From Geosiphon pyriformis (taxonomy: Eukaryota > Glomeromycota > Glomeromycetes > Archaeosporales > Geosiphonaceae), in the NCBI GenBank assembly GCA_016748015.1, contig JAAOMT010000404.1, forward strand, positions 4,396-25,023: a stretch of DNA of 20,628 bases, read 5' to 3'. This document shows positions 8,865 to 19,366 of this stretch, piece by piece. The stretch's first letter is position 1. Every line of letters begins with the position of its first letter. The translations under genes were made by a program, and so were the position numbers. Under the pieces are notes generated by a model. That model was not told the origin of the DNA. It saw only the letters and a program-made list of their open reading frames with translations, and ran no database searches.

Positions 8865-9572
8865 GTGGCAACCACACCAGACACAGCAACTTTAGACTAT
8901 TACCAGTCAATTTACACCCACTGCAAGCAAAGATTTAACATTCCAGACGGAATTGAAGTTGTCAAAAAATCAGTATACTAATACATTGAAAATTGCATCA
9001 ACAATTATCTTTTTGGAAACTACAACATTTCAGAAGTTAGAAGCAATCTCTACAATAATTTAGTGCATTATTCACAATTGAGAACAGAAAACCTGAACAG
9101 TAAAACCTTTGCTATCTACTTCCAAGAACTTAATATTAACATTATTGAGTATTGTGAAGAAAAATACCCAGTACAGTCTAAATACTCTTTTGACTTTAAA
9201 TCAGAAACAGAAACAAGCAACAAAGGCAAACAAAGATTGAAGCAATACTCAAGAACCATTCCAAACACTCCAACACTACAAAAAACAACTGCCAAACACT
9301 TACAAACACCTGAACAAGGAACCAGTTCAAAACTTCCACTTATTATTACACCTTTTTCAGCTTCATTTGCACAAGCACAAACACCTAATTCATCTTTGAA
9401 TTGATTTACAAGACCAGAAAATTTTACATCACTCAGAAGTCCTACCAGACAGCAAGAACTCCTTCAAACTAGTTCCAATCTCCTTGACTTTCTAGCTGAA
9501 AATTGAAGTGAACACTCTAAAATGGCAGCAAACGAAGAAAACGATACTGAAATATTTGAAAAAAATCAATAG
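8865..9572 (+). pseudogene. gag: Inner element Gag, N-terminal region
   Basis: Open from GTG at 8865 (GTGGCA, same position as in the outer element) with few stops (about 8982, 9402, 9504), this frame ends in TAG at 9570-9572. It encodes about 235 residues: a helical-looking N-terminal portion rich in Tyr, Asn and Leu, a Thr/Pro/Ser-rich linker, then an acidic tail (AANEENDTEIFE). It is homologous to 1146-1660 of the outer element. Function is unknown; it lies where matrix-like Gag regions sit. A possible alternative start is ATG at 9522 in the good context aaaatggca. The continuing Gag domain is one register back (see 9563). Confidence 0.68.
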
Positions 9573-10684
9573 ACAGTAAAAACGAAGAAGATGAAATGAC
9601 AGCATACATTGCAAAAATCCCTGAATTTAATGGAAAAGACATTGAGACCAGTCCCCAAGAATGGCTTGACCAAGTTACTAAAGCTGAAGATGCAAATGGA
9701 TGGAATGCTGCCAGAATGTTAAAAACAATTTCCTACTTTTTTAAAAGAACAGCAGGCAAATGGTTTGAAAACTTGACCACTTCTTTTAATGACTGGACAG
9801 CTTTCAAAACTGCCTTCTTAGAACAATTCACCAATAACAACACCTCAATCACACTTTGAAATTGTTTTCGCAATATCAAACAAGAACTCTCTGAATCTGT
9901 TATAACTTATATTAGAAAATTCAACAAACTTCTTAGACAAATTCACCAACTTGAAACTAATAATTATTATTCTGATGCTCAAATCTTGGATCAATTTATT
10001 GCTGGTTTAAAGGATAAACTGATTAAAAAAGTTTGCCCACATGCCCCAGAAGATTTAAACTCTGTCATTCAGCATGCAAAGAGATATGAAATGGCCATGG
10101 AAGAAGCCAATCATATAAAACTTGTAAACTTAGCCATTGGAGAAACCAGCTTAGCAGCTGAGGAAAAAATTGACCAATTCACAAAGAAAGTCGAAAACTA
10201 TTTCACCAACCAATAACAACAGCAACCCCAAAAATATCAACCATCCCAAAGATGAAATCAAAACAATTTTGCATCATCTTCTAATAACCAGCCTCAGAAT
10301 TGCCATTATTGTAAAATTTCTGGCCACTGGAAAAGAGATTGCAGAAAGCTACAATGAGACCAACAAAATAGGAATAATCAATATTACTCTCCACTACAGC
10401 AATCTTATTATCAACCACCACCACCAGCTTACTATCCACCAAGACCCCAATACCAAAATAACTATTATCAGCCCACCCCACAGCCAATTCAACAGCAATA
10501 CCAACAACTATCCACACAATATTATCAAGTACCTGTTCGAAGATTGATTACACAGAATCAATTCACACCACAAAACCAATACCAAGTAAACAACAATAGA
10601 ATTAGTTTAAACAACCAATTGGTTCCCCGAAATTCCACTTAACCAAGACCCAACCACTATCACACTCAACCCAGTTATTTAACA
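9563..10684 (+). pseudogene. gag: Inner element Gag, capsid-like domain and CCHC knuckle
   Basis: This register (also opened by ATG at 9596) encodes the retrotransposon Gag domain: FNGKDIETSPQEWLDQV, GWNAARMLKTISYFF, and AGKWFENL. The 3' half has the family-like IAGLKDKLIKKV and HAPEDLNSVIQHAKRYE. A CX2CX4HX4C knuckle (NCHYCKISGHWKRDCRK) is encoded at 10301-10342, then a long Gln/Tyr/Pro-rich tail. Stops lie at 9857 (an Arg-like position, CGA to TGA), 10214 and about 10250 and 10358. Against the outer element the domain is colinear. Confidence 0.87.
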
Positions 10685-10879
10685 ATGCCAGAAGAACAGA
10701 ATTTTCACTATACTGTACTCTCAGAAGGTAGAGCTGCAGCACAACAACAAAATCTTTCTCATAACCACACCACTATTCCACCAGCTAGAATTGCTGAAAA
10801 CGCCAATCTCTCTGATATCTTTCCTTTTGAGTTCGAAGCCAATGAATTACCATTTCTACTCAGCAATACAGCCGCCAAT

Positions 10880-11270
10880 AAACAAAAAGCAATCACTGTT
10901 ATGTACACCGAAGCAGAAGTCAAAGGAAAGGCAATTTACTTGATCCTAAACAGTGGATCCACCGGAAGTATCATCACCTACCAGTTGATACAACAGTTAA
11001 AAAGAAATATTGACTGACCAGCTCAGACAGTAATCATCACTGCCAATGGCATGAAAAAAACTCCAGTGAGAGAAATTGACAATTTTCCATTTACTCTTGA
11101 TGGAATCACTATTCTAGTCAAAGTTCTTATAATGAATGCTCCTCAGTATTAAGCTCTTGTTGGAAATGACTGGCTTTAAAAAGCCAATGTGAAATTAGAC
11201 TGGGAAACCCAAGAACTATAAATCTCTTACCAAGGACAACATGCCCAAGTACCTGCCACTTGTGGTACAT
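10880..11270 (+). pseudogene. Inner element aspartic protease, catalytic Asp lost
   Basis: The domain is colinear with the outer protease: VMYTEAEVKGKAIYLIL then NSGSTGSIITYQ, where the family has DSG or DTG. The catalytic Asp is Asn (aac at 10949-10951), explained by one G to A. Later VLIMNAPQY, ALVGNDWL and VKLDWETQEL are family-typical. Stops lie at 11015-11017 and about 11150, 11177 and 11219. It would be inactive even without the stops. Confidence 0.87.
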
Positions 11271-11439
11271 TCAATAAATGCTCCGAAAAAGCCCTGGTTT
11301 TTGAATTCAAGCCAGAAGAAGAAAAACCAATAATCAAAACATTCATGGCTCTTGAGTCAATGTCCAATTGGGCCGATGAAACTGAACAAGAACATTTTAC
11401 CCCACACTCTGAACCCGAAACCCCTGGATAGAATATCCC

Positions 11440-12090
11440 TTACTTAAAGACTAAGTGAAAGAAACAATGCCCCTATATTCCCCTTAAATGTAAAGACTGC
11501 CACAAGAAACTATCGTCAATGGGAGCTTGTATTTCACCTGAAAAAGAATATAAAAGTCATACCTGCTACTATTGCAAGGCCTGCCATTGAGAATGATGGG
11601 GCCACTTGATTAAAAGAAGCGGAAAATGGGATGGAACACCCTGTCTTACTTGTGGAAAGCAGCTTCCTGATGAATGTAACTGGATTGATGTTGCATTTAG
11701 AGGAGGAGTCTGCGATCAAACTTGTTAATATGCTCTTTCTATTGTGGAAAAAGTAAAACGTGGAACATCTTTCAATGCTGCATACAACAGCGTCCTTAGC
11801 AAACTCTATCACTACCGCCATGATGCCAAAATAATCTATGAACTTGTCATGGTTTTAATTAACAGAGGAACCAAAGAAGATGTCTTTCAAATAAAGGAAG
11901 CTAAATATATTGAATATACATTAGAATTAGTTGGAGTTGATTATAAAGATGAAGTAGAAGTATACCACCAAATCACAAGTCACACCTACCCGACCCAAGA
12001 AGCTCAAATTCAACAATTAGAGCAAATAAACATTAAATTATGTGAGAAATGTATAATGTTGTGCAACAAACAATGGTGTCCTGAATGCTA
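11440..12090 (+). pseudogene. Inner element Cys-pair-rich segment
   Basis: In the pol register, this has CKDC (11489-11500), CYYCKAC, PCLTC, CDQTC and then CEKC...C...CPEC (12041-12088). Order and spacing match 4248-4868 of the outer element, although the intervening sequence is diverged. It is probably a set of zinc knuckles. Stops are few (about 11447, 11588, 11594 and 11726). I do not know a named family for it. Confidence 0.6.
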
Positions 12091-12179
12091 CACTTTTAGC
12101 ATTTTATTGCCCAGCGAAAGTGACAAATATGAAATTGAATTTGGAGAACCTGAAGCAACAGAAAAAATTGAAACAACAC

Positions 12180-12665
12180 CCATCTATCTCATTGAAAATC
12201 AGCCTGCTTCACAACTCAAATACTTCAACAACAATGGACAAGGAATAAAACCAGAAAAAGCACATGAAATTAATGCCGGATACAATCTATAATTTCCAAG
12301 AAAAGACACTTTGGTTCTTTAACCAAATTCTCTTACCAAAATCAACCTTAAAATTGCACTCAAAATTCCACCAGGAGCAATGGTCCAAATCGCTTCACAA
12401 TCATCATTGGCAAGCAAAGGAATCAATGTTAGAGGAGAAATCATAGATGCTGAATATACAGGAAACATTAAAATCATGTTACAAAATGAAACCAATAAAT
12501 CTTTTCAGATTGAACATGCTGAAAAAATTGCTTAAGCTATTTATTTACCCTTAATCAACATTTCGGGCTTACAGTTAGTCAATCAAAAAGAACAATTGGG
12601 AAAAAGCAGAAAAGGAACACAAAATTTTGGTTCAACTGGACAATTCACAGTTTCAGTAAACATAG
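12180..12665 (+). pseudogene. Inner element dUTPase domain
   Basis: The five dUTPase motifs are colinear with the outer copy: INAGYNL (12284 Asn where AGYDL has Asp), SQSSLASKGINV (Gln for the usual Arg), GEIIDAEYTGNI with catalytic Asp at 12446, EKIA followed by a stop at a Gln position (12533), and GTQNFGSTGQ. The motif-1 and motif-2 changes each fit one G to A. Stops at 12290 and about 12320 also interrupt it. The domain follows the Cys-pair segment and precedes RT, as in the outer element. Confidence 0.9.
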
Positions 12666-13075
12666 CTCTTAATGAACAAAGTGAATCTCACCAGATTCTA
12701 TGACTTCCACAACCAATTACTATTTCACCCTTTGGAGAACACCCCAAAATTTACACTTGTGAAAAGCCGACAACCATACAACAAATTTTTGAGTCCAATA
12801 AACAAATCTGCTTGGAACATAATATCTCAATTCCAAACATTTATATTCCAGAAGGAACAAAGAAAGTCTGAGTTACTTTTTACAATCCCAACAATTATCT
12901 CATAGTTTTATTAAATAACTTAGAAATTGGAGTCATTCACAGTAACATCTTTTAACAAGAATTACCTCAAACAGTTCCCAATTTTTTGGAAATTATTGGA
13001 CATTTACTACCAAAAATCAACCCAAATCTCAGCTCTGAAAACTACCATGTTGTCATGGAAAAACTATCTCAAATC
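12666..13075 (+). pseudogene. Inner element connector between dUTPase and RT
   Basis: It stays in the pol register, with stops at about 12701, 12869 and 12953. It has a Tyr/Asn-rich stretch ending YNPNNYLIVLLNNLEIGVI, comparable in place to the KGT.IG.L stretch of the outer element, then FLEIIGHLLPKINPNL. It has no recognisable catalytic motif. Confidence 0.5.
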
Positions 13076-14050
13076 AACATGGGACAACTTGAATTACAAC
13101 AACAAAACCAGCTCAAAGAGCTAATTGCAGAATTTGCCAATATTTTTGCCAAAAACAACAATGACTTAGGAAGAACCAATTTGGTTCAACATCAAATCTA
13201 CACAGGAGATACCAAACCAAGACAACAACAAGCTTACTATATTGCTTCAGAAAGTCACCAATTTATCTGAGAAGAAGTACAACAGATGCTTAACAATGGG
13301 CTTATTCAACCATCAATGAATCCATGGGCCTCGCCTGTAGTCTTAGTTAAAAAGAAAAATGGAAAGATATGATTTTGTGTTGATTATCAACAACTCAACA
13401 GTGTTACTATTGGAGATGTCTATCTCCTTCCCCGAATTGATAACATGTTGGATGCTCTTGGAAAATCTAAATACTTTTCAACACTAAATCTAGAAAGCGG
13501 ATACTGGCAAGTTGCCATGAATCCCAAAGATTGTTCCAAAACAGTCTTCACAACCCAAGAAGGAAATTACGAATTCAATGTAATGTCTTTCAGATTATGC
13601 AATGCACCAGCAACATTTTAAAGATTAATGGATGTTGTGTACGAAGAACTTCTTTGGAAGTCAGTAGTTGTTTATCTTGACAATACTGATGTCTATCCTC
13701 CATCATTCAAATTACACTTAAAACACCTGCAAGAAGTTTTTCAACAATTACGAAAAGCAGGACTGAAACTCAACATCGAAAAATGCTACTTTGGAAAAAC
13801 AAGCTTGGTCTTCCTTGGTCATATCGTTAGTAAAGATGGAATCAAACCAGATCCTGGAAAAATCAGCACTGTCAAAAACTTCAAAACTCCTCAAAACACT
13901 ACAGAACTAAAAGAATTCATAGGGTTAGTCTCCTACTATCAGAAGTTTATCAAAAAATTCTCAGAAATCACAAAACTTCTTAACCAGCTTACCACCAAAA
14001 ACATCAAATACAAATGGACTGTTGAACACCAAAATGCATTTGAAATCCTC
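13076..14050 (+). pseudogene. Inner element reverse transcriptase, both catalytic Asp sites damaged
   Basis: Family landmarks are NMGQLELQQQ, ANIFAKNNNDLGRT, LIQPSMNPWASPVVLVKKKN, FCVDYQQLN, FSTLNLESGYWQV, CNAPATF followed by a stop then RLMD, VVVYLDNTDVY and FLGHIVSKDGIKPDPGKI. Motif A Asp is Asn (13487) and YLDD is YLDN (Asn at 13682), each one G to A. Stops include 13268 and 13370 (Trp or Arg positions) and 13619 (Gln position). It cannot be active. Confidence 0.93.
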
Positions 14051-14490
14051 AAGAAAAAACTAATAACAGCTCCAATTCTCACCTATCCAGATTTCAGCAA
14101 CCAATTTCAATTAATAACAGATGCCTCTTATACTGCCTTCAGTGTTATCTTATCACAGTTAGATGACAATAGAAATGAGTGAGTAATTGCTTATGCTAGC
14201 AGAACATTGAAACCAGCTGAAAAAAACTACCCTGCAACAGAATTAGACACTGCAGCAGTAATCTGGACCCTACATCACTTTAACCTTTACCTCAGACCCA
14301 AAGAATTTGATATTATTACTGATAATATTAGACTCAAATAGCTTCAGAACAAAAACACTTAGCTAAACACAAAACAAACCCGATGGACAGGATTTTTAGC
14401 CAATTACTAATACATTGTACACCACAAACCAGGAAAACTCTACACCAACGTTGATTGTTTCTCAAGAATGAGACAAGATTAGAATACAAA
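14051..14490 (+). pseudogene. Inner element RNase H
   Basis: RT-linked RNase H: FQLITDASYTAFSVILSQ with Asp at about 14120, VIAYASRTLKPAEKNY, TELDTAAVIWTLHHFNLYL and FDIITDNIRLK. The Asp, Glu and second Asp all remain, so this is the least damaged catalytic set of the inner element. Stops lie at 14180, about 14339 and 14360. The tail VDCFSRMRQD marks the usual RNase H end; the register changes just after it. Confidence 0.87.
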
Positions 14491-14519
14491 ACCAATACCC
14501 ATTTGAATTAACAATAAAA

Positions 14520-15914
14520 CAACAAACAATGAATCCCAAAAACTACAACAATCTTAAACAATATTTGAAGACATTAACAATCTCAACAGATTGGTCCCCA
14601 GATGAAAAACATCAGTTACAACAACAAGCCAAACAATACTTCTTACACAACAACATGATTTATTATCAAAACTTCAGAAACCCAGACAATCCACTCAGAT
14701 TAATACAAGAACATAAAAAAGAAACCATTTTATATAACATGCATTCAGACCTTTCATCAACACACCTAGAAAAAGACAGCACCACCCAGAAAACACTAGA
14801 ATATTATTTTTGGCCTCAATTGAGAAAAGACATTCATGAATACATTAAGTCTTGTGATAGTTGTCAAAGAAGAGAAGGAACTCACCCTACAGAACCTTTA
14901 AACCCAATCAAAGTTGGACAGCCTTTTGACCAAGTAGGTATCAATTTAGTTAGACCACTATCTATTACAAACTAAGAAAACCATTATATTGCAGTAGCTG
15001 TAGACTATTTTATCAAATGGCCCAAAGCCAGAGCCATTTAACAAGCAGATACAAAATTAGTAGCAAACTTCATCTATGAAGACATCATTTGTAGACATAG
15101 ATGCCCAATAGAACTTTTATTTGATCAAAGAACACATTTTGTGAACAATTTAATCTAGGAAATTTGTGGACAATTTAATGTCAAAAGACCATTATCTTCG
15201 CCTTACCATCCACAAACAAATGGACTTGTAAAACGTTTTAACAGAACATTATGTGAATCATTAGCCAAAGTCTCAACTGATTTTGAGCAAAAATAGGATA
15301 TCTTTATTCCATTAGTGTTACTAGCATACAGAACACTAAAACAAGATACCACAAAACACATGCCATTTGATTTAACTTATAGAAGGACAGCAACATTACC
15401 AATTAGTTTCACAGTGAAAACATACCTAACACAACCAATCGATGAAGACAATTTCCAGAAAACACTTTAGCGAAGAGCCTACACTCTACTTAAAATGTTG
15501 GAAGGAAAATGACGAATAGCAGTTACCCATATTAAATACTTCCAAGCTCAACAAAAAGAATGGCATGACAACAAATTACCTCAAGTTACCAATGAATTTA
15601 AAATCGGAAACAAAGTTCTCTTACACAGAACTAAAGCCAAAAAACAATGGAGTGAAAAATTTAAAAATAAATGAGATAGACTATTCTTTATTCATGAAGT
15701 CTTAGGCAATGGATCATACAAGCTAAGACTTGATAACAAAATCCTAGCAAAAGTTGCACATGGAGATCATTTGAAACACTATAATTCCAGACACAATTCT
15801 GAATCATTAATTTCATAAATTGGTACACATTCCCCTTTAATCAATCCCAAAAATATTCCCCAAAATTTAGAACCAATAGTTGTCATTGAACAACCTCCTA
15901 ACTTGAACACTTAA
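14520..15914 (+). pseudogene. Inner element integrase, two catalytic acids lost
   Basis: In the other register, the zinc domain is MHSDLSSTHLEKD and SCDSCQRREG. The core starts GQPFDQVGINLVRPL, with Asn (14943) for the first catalytic Asp. The second Asp is kept (FDQR, 15123). The Glu is Lys (GLVKRFNRTL, 15231). Spacing between second acid and third is 35 residues, as expected for DD35E. A GPF/Y-like module is present as DRLFFIHEVL and GSYKLR. Stops are at about 14973, 15039, 15156, 15294, 15468, 15510 and 15672. The likely native stop is 15912-15914. It has no chromodomain. Confidence 0.92.
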
Positions 15915-16075
15915 CTTGAAATTATTATAGTTATCTCCTTATAATTTAGAAACAATCTCACAAAAACAAAGCAAAAATAACATAAAAACTCATACACCAA
16001 AAATAATTTTCTTTTATTTTCAAATTTCTTATAATAACTATTCCTCAAAACATTTAACAATTATCCCAAAAACTA
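15915..16075. other. Spacer between integrase and the 3' ORF of the inner element
   Basis: This is AT-rich sequence with no supported coding region. A T-rich patch (cttttattttcaaatttctt, about 16011-16030) precedes the ATG at 16076 by about 45 bp and could be a promoter or intron feature. Nothing firm can be said. Confidence 0.4.
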
Positions 16076-16753
16076 ATGTTAGCTTTAAAAACAATACCCA
16101 AATTATCTATTACTGTTACTGGAAACCACATTAATTATATCCAAACAGAAGTAGTTACAAATTTAGCCTCAAATTCACAAAAATATCATCCATATAAGAA
16201 GAACACAAGAAGTTATTCTGGAATTCACCTGCCAGAACTTTTAAAGCTTGCTTTAAGAGAAAACTTAATGCTCACTCCTATTAGTATTCTACCAAATGCT
16301 ACTATTTAACAAAAACTTCAACTGTGTCTTAATAAAGAAAACTACAACTATACTCCAATATATAGATATTTCTATATTGGAAAAACACTTCATGAACAAA
16401 AACGGGAGCTTATAGCAGCAAATCTCATAAAAGAAGCTATTTGGTAACAACTCCACAATGAATTCAAGACAACAGCTGGACCTACAAACAGTCATTATAA
16501 ACTAAGAGCTGCTCTTAGACTTTATAACCTATTTCACACCTGTGAAAACATCCTATGAAACCCAATTTTACAACCTTTGAAGATTCAATACATTGGAAAA
16601 CTCACAGAACTGAAATTTCAACAATTTTCAGACCAAATTTCTTCAATAATTTTGGATTATTATCTGGAAACTACAGACAGTACTTGGACTTCAACAGAGT
16701 TCAGTCTTAAGGAGGAGGTTATGTTACCAGACGAAATTAGAGATATTATTTAG
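16076..16753 (+). pseudogene. Inner element 3' ORF, unknown, conserved with the outer element
   Basis: From ATG at 16076 one register runs to TAG at 16751-16753 with only three stops on the way (16307, 16445 and 16556; the last two at Gln- and Trp- or Arg-like positions). It encodes about 225 residues with no clear membrane segment or signal peptide. The segment ALRLYNLFHTCENIL aligns with IYQLHNIFQNYPEIL of the outer element's 3' ORF, and flanking hydrophobic positions also match. Its last codons overlap the polypurine tract (Lys-Glu-Glu-Val) and enter the 3' LTR. I do not recognise a family; an env-position accessory protein is the obvious label but there is no envelope signature. Confidence 0.6.
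16709..16721 (+). other. Polypurine tract of the inner element
   Basis: aaggaggaggtta precedes the TGTTACC start of the 3' LTR. Such a tract resists RNase H and primes plus-strand synthesis. It is unusually clean compared with the surrounding decay. Confidence 0.82.
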
Positions 16754-17704
16754 CATAAAATTATCTTTATAATTCCTATCATTAATTAACATATATTATT
16801 GTTCAAATTATTACTCATTACATTAGCAAAATGTCTGGAATTATCATTTAATTAATAACCCAATTTGTACATAATATAAATGTAACCTAATTGTGATGAT
16901 TAATCATTCAATATCCTGAACTATGTAACATTCAAAAAGTTTGCCAAAATTTGTAGAAATTTGCTGAAATAATTGATAGTTTACTGAAATATCTAATAGT
17001 TCACAGAAATAACTTGTAGTTTGCCAAAGTGTATCTTTAGTTCAATGAAATTGTAGAAAAGAGCAAAGTTCAAGTTCAGAGAATAGTATTATGACAAGTT
17101 GTATAAAAAAAGAGCTTTTCTCTTTGAAAAAATGTATCTTATTTTAGATTTATTACTTAGAACCATTTCTATACACACAAAAAAAAAAAATATTAAATAA
17201 TTTGAAAAACCAAATTTTTTAATTATTGCACTTGGAAAATCTCCAAAAACCCAATTAATGTTTTGAAATTAATTAGCTACCAATTTCAGTAAACTGTTAA
17301 TGACTCCAGGCCTAGATAGAAAATGTTTCTCTTGACAGAATTCTATTTCTTTTACATTTTTTTTATTTTCTTTCTTTTATTTTCTTATTATAATCATTAG
17401 AGTAGTCTACAAATGAGATTCCTGTAGAAAAGTTGACTTTCACAGCAAAATAACTACACATTTTTAGTGAGCTTCCAGATGAGCAATTCCTGGGAAAGAG
17501 TTGACATTTACTACAACATAACTACATAAAGCAACTGACACGGAATTGGCCATTCTACTTATAAGCCCAGCAGTTCAAATTATAGGAGATAATTTGAAGA
17601 TAAAATTCAGTTATCGGAGGTTCAAACACTTCCCATAGTCGTGAATTAACAGCATTACAACAAACATACAAGAGCTAAGAAGAGACCAAAAACCTCTGAT
17701 AACA
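16722..17704 (+). repeat. 3' LTR of the inner element (983 bp)
   Basis: It begins TGTTACCAGACG and ends GATAACA. The 20-bp repeats restart at 16938, 16958, 16978, 16998, 17018 and 17039 and the TATA box at 17102. Compared with 7837-8819 it frequently shows TG where the 5' copy shows CA, or the reverse, for example 16800-16801 against 7915-7916 and 16942-16943 against 8057-8058. Confidence 0.96.
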
Positions 17705-17708
17705 CCAT
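17705..17708. repeat. Right target-site duplication of the inner element (ccat)
   Basis: ccat restores the integrase codon for Pro followed by Leu, and pairs with tcat at 7833-7836. Confidence 0.78.
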
Positions 17709-18661
17709 TAATAATCACCAGCAAAAGCAACAAATATATTGCAGTAGCTATAAATTATCTCACTAAATGGCCAGAAGCAAAAGCCATTCAAAGAGCAGAT
17801 GCAGAATCCATTGCTGAATTTGTCCATCAAGATTTGATCTGTCAACATAGATGTCCAAAAGAACTACTATCAGATCAAGGAACTTACTTTGTGAACAGAA
17901 TACTGGCAGAATTAAGTCAAAAATTTGGAGTTAAAAGACTATTGTCATCACTATACCATCCACAAACCAATGGACTAGTTGAAAGATTCAATAGAACACT
18001 GTGTGAAGCAGTTGCCAAGATCAGTCAAGAAAACCAAAATGAATGGGATTTGTTTATATTATCAATACTATTTGCTTATTGGACAATAAAGCAAGACACT
18101 ACACAAGCAACACCATTTGAATTAGTATACAGTAGAACAACAACATTACCAGTTGAGATAAAAGTCAACACTTATTCAACAGAACCAATAACTGAAGACA
18201 ATTTTCAGGAAACGTTGTTAAGAAGAACATATGACTTAATGGAAACTCTAAAAAACAAGTGATGAAGAGCAGCTGATAACATTCAAAAGTCACAAGAGAA
18301 ACAAAAAGAGAGACACAATAACCAACTACCAGACAAACCAGTTGAATTCAAGATTGAAGACAAAGTACTTCTATATCATACTAAAGCGAAACAACAATGG
18401 AATAGAAAATTTGATCCCAAATAGGACAGACCATTTTACATTGAAGAAATTCTCGGAAATAGAGCTTATAAATTAAGATGGGACAACAGAATTTTAGCCA
18501 AAGCAGCACATGGTGATCAACTAAAACCATATCACCAGATAGCATTATCATCTACCAATAACATTCCACAACTGGGAGTACAAAGAATACTAGTTTAACC
18601 AGATGAGATTTCATGAGATTTGAAACCAATCATAGTTATTGAACCAAACACATCAAATTGA
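17705..18661 (+). pseudogene. Outer element integrase, 3' part (DD35E core and C-terminal tail)
   Basis: Coding resumes in phase with 7836. It opens PLIITSKSNKYIAVAINYL, TKWPEAKAI, then the second catalytic Asp in LLSDQGTYF (17873) and Glu in NGLVERFNRTL (17981), with exactly 35 residues between. With Asp at 7821 the whole triad of the outer integrase is preserved. The stretch 17705-18262 has no stop, the longest clean part of the outer integrase. A C-terminal module (RPFYIEEIL, AYKLR) follows double TGA codons at 18260-18265 and a stop at 18422. The native end is probably 18599 or 18661. No chromodomain is recognisable. Confidence 0.93.
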
Positions 18662-18941
18662 ACAACCAAAAGAATATATAAAGACACAGTACACACAACA
18701 AAAGCAACCAAGAAAAATGGAAGTATCAAATCATATTCACACTATAGCTTAATAATTGTTCTAGGCCTTAAGTGAACAACAGTTAGACATGGAAATTGTT
18801 ATTAACAAACAAATAATTTGCTATTGAAACACCCAAAAAAAGACAAAAAACACACCATATTAGTAACCACCAAAGAATAATAAAAACTGGTCAGATAACA
18901 TAATAGAAAAAGTAAAGAACACTTTTGGGAAAATACTTATT
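18662..18941. other. Spacer between integrase and the 3' ORF of the outer element
   Basis: This holds 280 bases of A-rich sequence with no coding frame I can support. aatatataaag at about 18673-18683 is TATA-like but could be chance in this composition. Confidence 0.4.
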
Positions 18942-19322
18942 ATGGCACCAAAAGAAAAACTTACAAAAGAGAATTGGAAGCAATGGACAGAACAACTTCC
19001 AATATTATATTGTTACTACCAGTTAGGTCGAAAGTTGAATATTCAAGAGTTGTATATTGACAAATCCAAGAGAATATTTAACTAAAACATAATACAGCAA
19101 ATTAAAGAATTTATTGGAAAAAAGACGAACTTAACACTACATATGAGAACAATTTATTAACTGCACAACATATTTCAGAACTATCCAGAAATACTGTTAC
19201 ACTCTAATATAGAAAGCATAACCATTAATCAATGGGGAAGAATGAACAATATACAAGTAGAAGATGTGAAAAATAAAGTCAAACAAACAATACTAGAAAA
19301 AGAAGTATTGGAGCTAATTTAA
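18942..19322 (+). pseudogene. Outer element 3' ORF, unknown, conserved with the inner element
   Basis: ATG at 18942 opens a frame of about 126 codons ending TAA at 19320-19322, with two in-frame TAA codons on the way (about 19083 and 19158); a read past the end would reach TAA at 19350. The product is small, charged and Asn/Gln/Lys-rich, beginning MAPKEKLTKENWKQWTEQ. Its central part matches the inner 3' ORF (LHNIFQNYPEIL against LYNLFHTCENIL, then a similar spacing of hydrophobic residues). Function is unknown. The short length and low complexity limit confidence that it is a true gene; conservation between two diverged families is the main support. Confidence 0.5.
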
Positions 19323-19350
19323 AATGAAAATTTCAATGGAGCTCAATATT

Positions 19351-19366
19351 AAAAAGGAGAAAATAA
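19351..19366 (+). other. Polypurine tract of the outer element
   Basis: aaaaaggagaaaataa lies directly before the 3' LTR. It is weaker than the inner tract, with a T near the junction. Confidence 0.65.

Larger units (their letters stand above)
7837..17704 (+). mobile_element. Inner Ty3/Gypsy LTR retrotransposon (9868 bp)
   Basis: This is a complete but dead element with 983-bp LTRs, PBS at 8822, Gag, protease, Cys-pair segment, dUTPase, connector, RT, RNase H, integrase, a 3' ORF and a polypurine tract. It has the same architecture as its host element but clearly different LTR and protein sequences, so it is a sister family and not a copy. Most of pol is in one register (codons starting at positions equal to 2 modulo 3). 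The Gag N-terminus and integrase are in another, giving two net frame changes near 9560 and 14480-14525. Confidence 0.95.

Noticed and set aside
10170-10547. Overlapping frames at 10170-10547, 12264-12446 and 12672-12905 as separate genes
   Set aside because: The neighbouring register encodes the colinear Gag tail, dUTPase and connector; these frames lack homology to the outer element.
16076-16753. Retroviral-type envelope gene
   Set aside because: It sits in the env position but shows no signal peptide, transmembrane segment, Cys pattern or furin-like site.
18260-18661. Chromodomain at the integrase C-terminus
   Set aside because: Only a GPF/Y-like module is visible; no aromatic-cage pattern follows in either element.
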